Below, in pieces: positions 44,030 through 51,585 of a DNA stretch of 64,000 bases. The stretch lies in contig NZ_MVIF01000020.1 in NCBI RefSeq assembly GCF_002086675.1, positions 1 to 64,000 of the forward strand, written 5' to 3'. The first letter of the stretch is position 1, and each line of letters starts with the position of its first letter. The notes beneath the pieces were generated by a model. That model was not told where the DNA came from. It saw only the letters and a program-made list of their open reading frames with translations, and did not search any database. Source of the DNA: Mycobacterium persicum. Lineage in GTDB: Bacteria > Actinomycetota > Actinomycetes > Mycobacteriales > Mycobacteriaceae. The translations under genes were made by a program, and so were the position numbers.

Positions 44030-44215
44030 CTTTGGTGCGCGGCCAATCGTGACCCGGCGGTCTACGCCGACCCTGAGCGGCTCGACGTCACCCGGCAGGG
44101 CCCGGCGCCGACGCTGACCTTCGGCGGTGGCATGCACTGTTGCCTCGGTGCGCAGCTGGCCAGAATCGAACTGGCCGAGGCATTGACAGTCATCACCCGT
44201 CGCATACCGCAGGCA
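44030..44215 (+). pseudogene. Cytochrome P450 C-terminal fragment
   Basis: One frame reads [20 protein letters not shown], then [24 protein letters not shown], the heme-binding loop with its Cys, followed by LTVITRRIP. This is about the last 60-70 residues of a P450, with no upstream domain in any frame. It is not part of the intact P450 at 45829. Confidence 0.75.
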
Positions 44216-44243
44216 CACCGTTGCGGACCACGCGATACTCCCG

Positions 44244-44639
44244 CTAGCGACCGAGGACCTCGATCCGGCAACACGGCCCGTGCGCACGGGCGAGTCGAGC
44301 GTCGAGCGTGAGCAGCGTCGCGTCGAACGCCTCCGCCAGTGCCACGTAGAACGCGTCCCATCCGCGTACCGAGTTCCGCAGTTGCCACGCCCGCTCCAGC
44401 AACCAGCGGTGCCCGAATCGTTCGCCGGGCCAGTCACGCAGATCAGCGAGGGCCTGCGCGGCGGCCGTTCCGTCCATGCGCCCCCGCAGGTGTTGAGCGC
44501 GGATCACTGCCATCACCTCGACGTCGATCACGTGCGGCGCTACCTGGTCGGTGTCGGACGCCAGGCGGGTCGAGATCTCACTCGCCCGCGGTGTGTCCGC
44601 GACGACCTCGAACAGGCAGGAAGCGTCAACGACCAGCAT
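44244..44639 (-). CDS. VapC-family PIN-domain toxin
   Basis: A 131-residue PIN ribonuclease. Acidic residues for the Mg site are in [13 protein letters not shown] (Asp5), [11 protein letters not shown] (Glu about 41) and [27 protein letters not shown] (Asp about 94 and 112). It would cleave RNA, in mycobacteria usually tRNA or the 23S sarcin-ricin loop. It overlaps its antitoxin by 14 bases. Confidence 0.87.
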   Translation of the reverse strand: MLVVDASCLFEVVADTPRASEISTRLASDTDQVAPHVIDVEVMAVIRAQHLRGRMDGTAAAQALADLRDWPGERFGHRWLLERAWQLRNSVRGWDAFYVALAEAFDATLLTLDARLARAHGPCCRIEVLGR

Positions 44640-44871
44640 CGGGCCACTCGCCGCGCCACTCGTCCAGCGTCGCCAGCACCTCGGCCGTGGATATCTCCGA
44701 GGGCCGCCGCCCGGTGCGTGCCAGCCACTGGGTGACCGACGGCCGGGCCGCCAGCCGAGCGGCCTCGCGGCGCAGTAGCTCGGGCACCGTGATGCCCTCT
44801 GCCGCGGCACGCCGCACCAAGGCTGCGTACACCTCGTCGTCGATGTCGCGTATTTGAACCGTCTTAGGCAC
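44626..44871 (-). CDS. VapB-type (FitA-like RHH) antitoxin
   Basis: An 81-residue antitoxin. It starts MPKTVQIRDIDDEVYAALVRRAAAEGITVPELLRREA, an RHH DNA-binding fold, followed by a toxin-binding tail ([22 protein letters not shown]). An 18-bp perfect palindrome lies 12 bases before the start, a clear autoregulatory operator candidate. Confidence 0.87.
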   Translation of the reverse strand: MPKTVQIRDIDDEVYAALVRRAAAEGITVPELLRREAARLAARPSVTQWLARTGRRPSEISTAEVLATLDEWRGEWPDAGR

Positions 44872-44883
44872 AGCTGCATTATG

Positions 44884-44901
44884 TCATGCGATATCGCATG
44901 A
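44884..44901. promoter_or_regulatory. Perfect palindrome, likely VapBC operator
   Basis: TCATGCGATATCGCATGA is its own reverse complement over 18 bases. It lies between vapB (start 44871) and the inverted repeat of the divergent tetR operon (44921), so the two promoters are packed back to back. Confidence 0.75.
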
Positions 44902-44920
44902 TCTGATGCAAATCCACAGC

Positions 44921-44940
44921 TAAATCAATCGCTTGACTTA
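44921..44940. promoter_or_regulatory. Inverted repeat TAAATCAA-n4-TTGACTTA before tetR
   Basis: Same element as at 41738-41757; here it ends 29 bases before the tetR start. Probable site of autoregulation by that TetR. Confidence 0.72.
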
Positions 44941-44969
44941 ACTGCCGGCCGAGCGGTTGACTGGGCGAT

Positions 44970-45641
44970 GTGACCACCGTCGGGAGGGCCGTTCGCGGCG
45001 AGCGGGCGAGTTCCACACAGGAGGCGATCCTGGCGGCCGCCGAGCGGCTGTTCGCCGAGCACGGCGTGTTCGCGGTGTCCAACCGGCAGGTCAGCGAGGC
45101 CGCCGGGCAGGGCAACAACGCCGCGGTCGGCTATCACTTCGGGACCAAGGCCGACTTGGTGCGTGCCATCGAGCAGAAGCATCGCCTGCCGGTCGAACGG
45201 CTTCGCGAGCAGATGGTGGCCGAGTTGGACGAGACTGCCGACATGCGCGATTGGGTCGCCTGCCTGGTATGCCCGCTCACCGAACACCTTGAGGCTCTGG
45301 GCAATCCCACGTGGTATGCCCGGTTCGCCGCGCAGGCGATGACCGATCCGGCCTACCACAACATCGTCGTCAAGAACGCGCTGAGCTCGCCGTCGCTGGT
45401 TCGGGTGATCGACGGCATCAACGGCTGCTTGCCCGAGCTGCCGGTCGACATCCGCTACCAGCGCAACCTGATGGCCCGAAACCTGTTGATGCACACCTGC
45501 GCTGATCTCGAACGTGCGTTGGCGACGGGCACTTCGACGCCCCGGCCCTCCTGGCGGGCCGCGGCTAGCGCACTCATCGACGCGATCGTGGGCCTGTGGC
45601 TGGCCCCGGTGACATCGCCCGAGTGGGGGGCCGGCAGATGA
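44970..45641 (+). CDS. TetR-family regulator of the P450 operon
   Basis: A 223-residue TetR protein. The HTH is at about 18-62 (TQEAILAAAERLFAEHGVFAVSNRQVSEAAGQGNNAAVGYHFGTKADLV). The C-terminal ligand domain contains RDWVACLVCPLTEHLEALG and a YARFAAQAMTDPAYH segment. GTG 44970 starts 29 bases after an inverted repeat that also occurs before the 41786 SDR. It is the first gene of the ferredoxin-P450-amidohydrolase transcript, overlapping the ferredoxin by 4 bases. It probably represses both transcription units until a substrate binds. Confidence 0.88.
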   Translation: MTTVGRAVRGERASSTQEAILAAAERLFAEHGVFAVSNRQVSEAAGQGNNAAVGYHFGTKADLVRAIEQKHRLPVERLREQMVAELDETADMRDWVACLVCPLTEHLEALGNPTWYARFAAQAMTDPAYHNIVVKNALSSPSLVRVIDGINGCLPELPVDIRYQRNLMARNLLMHTCADLERALATGTSTPRPSWRAAASALIDAIVGLWLAPVTSPEWGAGR

Positions 45642-45832
45642 AAGTGAGCGTGGACCAAAATTTTTGCGCCTCGTCCGGGAACTGCGTCATGCATGCGCCC
45701 GAGGTGTTCGACCAGTGCGACGAGGACGGCGTCGTCGTCCTGCTCACCGCGCACCCGCCCGCCGAGCGCGCCGAAGCCGCCCGCAAAGCCGCCGCCGCCT
45801 GCCCGGCAATGGCCATCCGCATTGAGGAGTGA
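45638..45832 (+). CDS. 3Fe-4S-type ferredoxin for P450
   Basis: A 64-residue small ferredoxin: MKVSVDQNFCASSGNCVMHAPEVF gives two ligands (C-x5-C) and a third Cys is in AAACPAMAI. The first motif lacks the third Cys of a 4Fe-4S site, as in mycobacterial P450 ferredoxins. It overlaps tetR by 4 bases and the P450 by 4, so it is clearly the electron donor for that P450. Confidence 0.92.
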   Translation: MKVSVDQNFCASSGNCVMHAPEVFDQCDEDGVVVLLTAHPPAERAEAARKAAAACPAMAIRIEE

Positions 45833-47079
45833 CCGTGTCGCACCCACTCGCCAGTAGCCCCCCCGAGGCGGCCGCGGAGATCCCTGACTATCCGATGCCC
45901 CGCGCCCCACGGTGCCCATTCGCGCCGCCGCCGGACGTGATGGCGCTGGCCAAAGCCGGGCCGCTGTCGCGGGTCCGGATCTGGGACCGCAGCACGCCGT
46001 GGCTCATCACCGGCTACGAGCAAGTGCGCGAACTTTTTTCGGATTCACGGGTCAGCGTCGACGACCGGCTTCCCGGCTTTCCGCACTGGAACGCCGGCAT
46101 GCTGTCGACGGTCCACAAACGCCCCAGATCGGTGTTCACTTCCGACGGCGAAGAACACACCCGGTTTCGGCGGATGTTGTCAAAACCGTTCACCTTCAAG
46201 CGGGTTGAGGGGCTGCGCCCGACCATCCAGCAGATCACCGACGACCACCTCGACGCGATGCTGGCCGGTCCCAAGCCGGCCGATCTCGTGGCGGCCCTCG
46301 CGTTGCCGGTGCCGTCGCTGGTGATCAGCCAGCTGCTGGGGGTGCCCTACGAGGACGCGGAGATGTTCCAGCATCACGCGACGGTCGGCCTGGCGCGCTA
46401 TGCCACCGGCGAGGACACCGCCAAAGGGGCGATGAGCCTGCACACGTACCTGGCCCGGCTGGTCGAAGCCAAAATAGACGACCCAGCCCAAGACGCGGTT
46501 ACCGATCTGGCCGAGCGGGTCAAGGCCGGCGAGCTCAGCGTCAAAGAAGCCGCTCAGTTGAGTACCGGGTTGCTGATCGCCGGGCACGAGACCACCGCGA
46601 ACATGATCGGCCTCGGTGTGCTTGCGCTGCTGGAACATCCCGACCAGGCGGCCATCCTGCGCGACGCCGACGACCCGCAGGTCGTCTCCAACGCGGTCGA
46701 GGAATTGCTGCGCTATCTCAGCATCATCCAGAACGGCCAGCGTCGGGTTGCGCTCGCAGACATCCACATTGCCGGAGAAACCATCCGCGCCGGTGAGGGC
46801 ATCATCATCGACCTGGCGCCCGCGAACTGGGATCGGCACACATTCACCGAACCGGACCGGCTGTACCTGCACCGCTCCGGAGCCGACCGCAACGTGGCGT
46901 TCGGGTACGGCCGGCACCAGTGCGTGGGTCAGCAGCTGGCCCGCGCCGAACTGCAGATCGTGTACCGAACCTTGTTGCGGCGCATCCCCACACTCGCGCT
47001 AGCCATCCCCGTCGAAGACGTCCCGTTCAAACACGACCGGCTCGCCTACGGCGTCTACGAACTGCCGGTCACCTGGTGA
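45829..47079 (+). CDS. Cytochrome P450
   Basis: A 416-residue soluble bacterial P450. The I-helix oxygen-binding motif is LIAGHETTANMIG (about residue 247), EELLRYL gives the ExxR region of helix K (with Leu-Leu-Arg), and the heme loop is FGYGRHQCVGQQLARAE with Cys about 365. It uses the upstream ferredoxin. Substrate unknown; the following amidohydrolase, crotonase and CoA-transferase imply the product is catabolised further. Start GTG overlaps the ferredoxin stop. Confidence 0.92.
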   Translation: MTVSHPLASSPPEAAAEIPDYPMPRAPRCPFAPPPDVMALAKAGPLSRVRIWDRSTPWLITGYEQVRELFSDSRVSVDDRLPGFPHWNAGMLSTVHKRPRSVFTSDGEEHTRFRRMLSKPFTFKRVEGLRPTIQQITDDHLDAMLAGPKPADLVAALALPVPSLVISQLLGVPYEDAEMFQHHATVGLARYATGEDTAKGAMSLHTYLARLVEAKIDDPAQDAVTDLAERVKAGELSVKEAAQLSTGLLIAGHETTANMIGLGVLALLEHPDQAAILRDADDPQVVSNAVEELLRYLSIIQNGQRRVALADIHIAGETIRAGEGIIIDLAPANWDRHTFTEPDRLYLHRSGADRNVAFGYGRHQCVGQQLARAELQIVYRTLLRRIPTLALAIPVEDVPFKHDRLAYGVYELPVTW

Positions 47080-47107
47080 CCACTACCGCAATCCGAACGG
47101 AGGGCCA

Positions 47108-48283
47108 ATGATGTCGGCTCGAACCAGCACACTGTCGCTCTACCCGCCCGAAGGCTTTGGGGCACCCAAAGATCGGCGTGGGCATGTCGTGGACACCGAC
47201 CCTGGTCTACCTGAAGGCACCGTGGTATTTTCCGCGGACAACCACATCTCGTTGGCCGCGGACATCTTCTACGAGCGCTTCCCGGATGACCTGAAGGACA
47301 AGGCGCCGCGCATCTGGTACGAGGACGGCGCATATCAGGTGGGGCGCAATGGCCAGTCGTTCCTGCCGGGCGACTTCAGCGCGGTACTCATGCAGTACGA
47401 CGACCTGCCCGGGGCGGCCAGCACAAACATCGAGGCCCGGATCGAAGAGCTACACGACGACGGCGTCGACAAGGAGCTGGCGTTCCCCAACGCCGTCCTG
47501 GCGCTGTTTCACTACCCGGACAAGAAACTTCGCGAGCTGGCGTTCCGCATCTACAACGAGTACATCGCGGATCTGCAAGAGCGCTCGGGTGGGCATTTCT
47601 ACGGCGCCGGGCTGATCAACTGGTGGGATCCGGAGGGAACGCGGCGCACCCTGGCCGAGCTGAAGTCGTTGGGGCTCAGGACGTTTCTGATGCCGCTCAA
47701 CCCGGGCAAGGACGACGACGGCAATCCGATCGACTATGCCAGCACCGCCATGAGCGCGGTGTGGGACGAGATCGAGGAATCCGGAGTTCCGATCAGCCAC
47801 CATATCGGCGAGACGCCGCCGAAGAGTCCGTGCGAGTTCAACAGCGTGGTCGTCGGGATGATGATCAACATCGACGGCTTCCGGGAAACGTTCGCCAAGT
47901 ACATCTTCGGCGGCATCCTGGACCGGCATCCGGGGTTGCGGATCGGCTGGTTCGAAGGCGGCATCGCCTGGGTGCCCTGGGCACTGCAGGACGCTGAGCA
48001 CCTGGTCGCGTCCTACCGGCACATGTTCAACCGGCCGCTGGAGCACGACATCGGCTACTACTGGGACCGGCACATGAGCGCCTCGTTCATGGTCGACCCG
48101 CTGGGGCTGGAGTTGATCGACCGGATCGGCATCGACAAGGTCATGTGGTCGTCGGACTACCCGCACAACGAAAGCACCTACGGCTATTCCGAGAAATCAC
48201 TGGCGGCCGTGGTGCAAGCCGTCGGGCCGGCCAACGCGGCGCGGATCGTCAGCGGCAATATCAGCGAATTCCTGGGCCTGTAA
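47108..48283 (+). CDS. Amidohydrolase 2 (ACMSD-like) family protein
   Basis: A 391-residue TIM-barrel protein. SADNHISL (about 43) replaces the usual metal-binding HxH. FPNAVLALF, GAGLINWWDPEGT, SHHIGE, GWFEGGIAWVPW and WSSDYPHNESTYGY (metal-binding Asp near 350) are the family's later blocks. Relatives decarboxylate or hydrolyse ring-opened aromatics. GGAGG at 47098-47103 precedes the ATG. It lies 28 bases after the P450 and 2 bases before the M24 gene. Confidence 0.85.
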   Translation: MMSARTSTLSLYPPEGFGAPKDRRGHVVDTDPGLPEGTVVFSADNHISLAADIFYERFPDDLKDKAPRIWYEDGAYQVGRNGQSFLPGDFSAVLMQYDDLPGAASTNIEARIEELHDDGVDKELAFPNAVLALFHYPDKKLRELAFRIYNEYIADLQERSGGHFYGAGLINWWDPEGTRRTLAELKSLGLRTFLMPLNPGKDDDGNPIDYASTAMSAVWDEIEESGVPISHHIGETPPKSPCEFNSVVVGMMINIDGFRETFAKYIFGGILDRHPGLRIGWFEGGIAWVPWALQDAEHLVASYRHMFNRPLEHDIGYYWDRHMSASFMVDPLGLELIDRIGIDKVMWSSDYPHNESTYGYSEKSLAAVVQAVGPANAARIVSGNISEFLGL

Positions 48284-48285
48284 CG

Positions 48286-49506
48286 GTGACGACGCTCGCG
48301 CAGTTGCAGATTCCCGACACCCCGGATCTGGCCCGGATGCGCCGGGAAACCGGTGCCCGGCTGCGCACGGCGATGGCCGAACGCGGAATTGACGCGCTGA
48401 TCCTGCTCGGCAACAGCGCCGTCGGCTACGCCACCGGCACCAGTTGGCCCCTCGGGGACGCCGGGCTGTCCTACGTCGAGCGGCCGGTGGCGGTGGTGCT
48501 CGGCGACGACGAGTGGCCGCATCTTTTTCTGCCGTACCGTGCCGGCGCTTCCCAGGAGTCGGAGTTGCCGGCCGATCATTTGCACGGGCCGGTCTATCTC
48601 GAATTCGACGAAGGCGTCCAGATTTTCGCCCGCGTGCTGGCCGGCATGATCCACAGCGGCGCGACGATAGCGGTCGACGAACTGACCGGCGCCATGTCAC
48701 GAGCCCGGGGAACATTGTTCCCCAATGGGTTTCCTGAGGATGCCAGCGCCGTCGTCGGCGCCGCGAAGGTGGTCAAGACTCGCGACGAATTGGCGTGCAT
48801 CCGCACCGCCGTCCGGATCACCGACGAGGCGATGGTCGAAGTCCACCACGCACTGGCGCCCGGCGTACGCCAAATCGATTTGTCCGCACGGTTTCTGCGC
48901 CGGGCTTTCGAGTTGGGTGCCACCGCCAGCATGCTCGAACCGATCTGGCAGGTGATGCCGCCGAGCAGGGCCGAGGGAGTCTGGACCACCCACGGCGACT
49001 TGGCGCTGCCGCTGCTCACCACCGAGCGGGAACTGCGCGCCGGTGATGTGCTGTGGACCGACGTCAGCATCACCTACCGGGGTTATTGCTCGGACTTCGG
49101 GCGGACCTGGATCGTCGGGCGTGACCCGGCGCCGCGGCAGCAGGCACAGTTCGACCGATGGCGCGACATCATGGCCGCGGTGGTGGGCGTGGCCCGCGCC
49201 GGAGCCACCGCCGCCGAGCTGGGCCGAGCCGCAACGGAAGCCAACGGCGGCGCCCGGCCCTGGCTGCCGCACTTTTACCTGGGCCATGGGATTGGCGTCA
49301 ATGCCGCCGAAATGCCGATGATCGGAACCGATCTCGGCGACGCATTCGACGAAAGCTTCGTCCTGCAACCCGGCATGGTGCTGGTTCTGGAGCCGGTGGT
49401 GTGGGAGGACGGCACCGGCGGCTACCGTAGCGAAGAGGTGCTGGTGATCACCGAGGAAGGCTCGACCCGGTTGACCGACTACCCCTACGACCCGTATGCC
49501 GGCTGA
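48286..49506 (+). CDS. M24-family metallopeptidase-fold hydrolase (Xaa-Pro/creatinase-like)
   Basis: A 406-residue pita-bread fold protein. All five metal ligands are visible: Asp in LWTDVSITY, Asp in YCSDFGRTW, His in YLGHGIGVN, Glu in LVLEPVVW and Glu in RSEEVLVI. M24 members cut Xaa-Pro bonds, hydrolyse creatine or act as lyases (for example DddP on DMSP), so the substrate need not be a peptide. The start GTG 48286 comes 2 bases after the amidohydrolase stop. It overlaps the next, degenerate paralog by 11 bases. Confidence 0.86.
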   Translation: MTTLAQLQIPDTPDLARMRRETGARLRTAMAERGIDALILLGNSAVGYATGTSWPLGDAGLSYVERPVAVVLGDDEWPHLFLPYRAGASQESELPADHLHGPVYLEFDEGVQIFARVLAGMIHSGATIAVDELTGAMSRARGTLFPNGFPEDASAVVGAAKVVKTRDELACIRTAVRITDEAMVEVHHALAPGVRQIDLSARFLRRAFELGATASMLEPIWQVMPPSRAEGVWTTHGDLALPLLTTERELRAGDVLWTDVSITYRGYCSDFGRTWIVGRDPAPRQQAQFDRWRDIMAAVVGVARAGATAAELGRAATEANGGARPWLPHFYLGHGIGVNAAEMPMIGTDLGDAFDESFVLQPGMVLVLEPVVWEDGTGGYRSEEVLVITEEGSTRLTDYPYDPYAG

Positions 49507-50614
49507 AGTCCTGCCCGACGACCGGGCGCTGCGTTCGGGACGCCGGCAACGGGCGCTGGAGCAGATGGCCGCGCACGACCTCGATGTGCTGGTTCTCGGG
49601 CGCCAGGCCAATGTCCGGTATGTCTCGGGCACACCGCAACTGTGGGTCGCCGGGACCCGCCCGTTCGGCCCGACCTGTGTGCTGGTGCGCGCCACCGGTG
49701 CCGTTCATCTGCTCAGCACCTGGGACGAAGGCGTCCCCGACGACATCCCGCACGAGAACCTGTATGGCATCTCCTGGAATCCGGCCAACACCATTGCGGC
49801 GTTACAGCGCATCGGGGGTGCCGCGACCGCGCGTCGTGTCGGAACCGATGCGCTGTCACCGGTTTTCGCCCGCCTGTTGCCGGCGGCCTTTCCCCAGGCT
49901 GAGCTGGTGGACGGCGAACTGGCCATGCGCGCGGCCCGGCGGATCAAGACCGGCGAGGAAGTGGCCGCGCTGCGTCAAGCCATCGCGGTGGCCGAATCGG
50001 GCCTGGCCGCAGCGGTCGCCGAGCTGCGACCCGGGGTGAGCGAACAGCTCCTGGCCGGGGTGCTGCTGGAAGCCCTGGCCGCCGGCGGTGTGAGCACTCC
50101 GTCGAATCAGGATGTGGTGTGGGTGACTTCGCGCGATCACCCGTGGCGCCTGGTGAGTCGCGACGGCCACGTGCACGACGGCGACCTGGTCGCCTTCGCG
50201 GCCGGGGTGCTGGCCGGCGGCTACATCGGCGAGGTGGGCCGAACCTGGCCGGCCGGCGGTGCTGCCCCCTCCGCCGCTCTGTACCGACGCTGGGAATCCC
50301 TGTGGCAGAAGCTGATTGCGGCATGCCAGCCGGATGCCGGAGCCGGCGAACTGCTGGCGGCCTACGCCGCATCCGGGGAGCCGGACCCGCCGATGCCCGT
50401 CGCCCGGGGCCTGGGCATGGGCTTCGACCCGCCGGTCATCTCCGCACAGCTACCGCAGACAGCAGCCGACGAGCGATTGGAGCCGGGAATGGTTCTTGCC
50501 GTGACGGGGTACGTGTGGGAACCGGGGATCGGCGCGGTGTTCGGCCGCGAGGCCGTGCTGATCACCGCCGACGGATCCGAAGTGCTGACCTCCAGCCCGA
50601 TGTGGCGGGCATAG
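49496..50614 (+). CDS. M24-fold paralog lacking metal ligands
   Basis: A 372-residue protein of the same fold as its upstream neighbour. At the ligand positions it has VAFAAGVLAGGYIGEVGRTW (both Asp changed, to Ala and Glu), VARGLGMGFD (His changed to Leu), and MVLAVTGYVWEP (Glu changed), keeping only the last Glu in FGREAVLI. It should not bind two metals, so it is probably a non-catalytic partner of the 48286 protein or has a new function. The ORF is intact and overlaps its neighbour by 11 bases. Confidence 0.8.
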   Translation: MPAEVLPDDRALRSGRRQRALEQMAAHDLDVLVLGRQANVRYVSGTPQLWVAGTRPFGPTCVLVRATGAVHLLSTWDEGVPDDIPHENLYGISWNPANTIAALQRIGGAATARRVGTDALSPVFARLLPAAFPQAELVDGELAMRAARRIKTGEEVAALRQAIAVAESGLAAAVAELRPGVSEQLLAGVLLEALAAGGVSTPSNQDVVWVTSRDHPWRLVSRDGHVHDGDLVAFAAGVLAGGYIGEVGRTWPAGGAAPSAALYRRWESLWQKLIAACQPDAGAGELLAAYAASGEPDPPMPVARGLGMGFDPPVISAQLPQTAADERLEPGMVLAVTGYVWEPGIGAVFGREAVLITADGSEVLTSSPMWRA

Positions 50615-50616
50615 CC

Positions 50617-51585
50617 ATGGCCGAATCGGATCCACCGGTGGAAAAGGTCATCCGCTACGACAAGGACCCCAAGACCCGCATCGCCACCATCACGTTCGAC
50701 CGGCCTGGCCACCTCAACGCACCGACGATCGCCGCCCGGTTGCGCTACGCCGACCTGCTGCACCGCGCCAGCATCGACGACGACGTCAAGGTGCTGGTGA
50801 TCCGCGGTGCCGGGGAAGATCTCGGTTCGGGCGCCGATCTCGAGGAATTCATGGACGTCATGAATTCGGCCGATCAGGGGCCGCGGCTTGCCGAATTCCG
50901 CATCGGGGCAGACGAAGTCCGGTATCCGCCACCGGGATCATTTCGCCACGGCGCGTCGGTCAGCCAGTGGTATGCCAACCCGAACTCGGGGATCCGTGGT
51001 CTGCAGGATTTCAAGAAGATCAGCATCCTGGAGGTCAAGGGTTATTGCTACGGCTGGCACTTCTATCAGGCGGCCGACGCTGATTTGGTGATCTCCAGCG
51101 ACGACGCGCTCTTCGGGCATCCGTCGTTTCGCTACTACGGGTGGGGTCCGCGGATGTGGTGGTGGGCGCAGACCATGGGCATCCGGAAGTTTCAGGAGAT
51201 GGTTTTCACCGGACGGGCTTTCACCGCCGCGGAGATGTATGACTGCAACTTCCTCAACAGCGTGGTGCCCCGCGACCAACTCGAAGCCGAGGTGGCGAAG
51301 TACGCGCTGGCGTGCGCGCGCAACCGGCCCAACGACACCGTTTTCATGCAGAAGGTGTTCTTCGAGATCATGAAGCAGTTTCAGGGGGAGTATATGGGCA
51401 GCCTGCTCAGCGGTTTCTTCGAATCGATGGGCAGCGGTGTGCGGGCCGACACCGACGACCTGATGCTCGACGATGCCATCGAGCAGGGGATCGGTACTGC
51501 GGTCAAGGACAACGACAGCAGGTTCCCCCCGGAATGGCGGCTGAGCAAGAAGGATCGCCCCAACCGCAAGAAGAAGAAGGATTAG
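50617..51585 (+). CDS. Enoyl-CoA hydratase/isomerase family protein
   Basis: A 322-residue crotonase, longer than usual (~260) because of a basic C-terminal tail (LSKKDRPNRKKKKD) and a mid insertion. Oxyanion segments are VIRGAGEDLGSGADLEEF (about 65) and VKGYCYGWHFYQAADADLVIS (about 143-163). ATG 50617 is 2 bases after the M24 stop; the longer open frame upstream belongs to M24 in another frame. Its stop overlaps the CoA-transferase start by 1 base. Confidence 0.87.
   Translation: MAESDPPVEKVIRYDKDPKTRIATITFDRPGHLNAPTIAARLRYADLLHRASIDDDVKVLVIRGAGEDLGSGADLEEFMDVMNSADQGPRLAEFRIGADEVRYPPPGSFRHGASVSQWYANPNSGIRGLQDFKKISILEVKGYCYGWHFYQAADADLVISSDDALFGHPSFRYYGWGPRMWWWAQTMGIRKFQEMVFTGRAFTAAEMYDCNFLNSVVPRDQLEAEVAKYALACARNRPNDTVFMQKVFFEIMKQFQGEYMGSLLSGFFESMGSGVRADTDDLMLDDAIEQGIGTAVKDNDSRFPPEWRLSKKDRPNRKKKKD

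Noticed and set aside
43705-44046. 114-residue minus-strand hypothetical gene
   Set aside because: It is the frameshifted LuxR remnant plus random upstream codons.
43862-44311. 149-residue intact plus-strand gene
   Set aside because: Only its second half is P450-like; the first half is random sequence, so it is a remnant.
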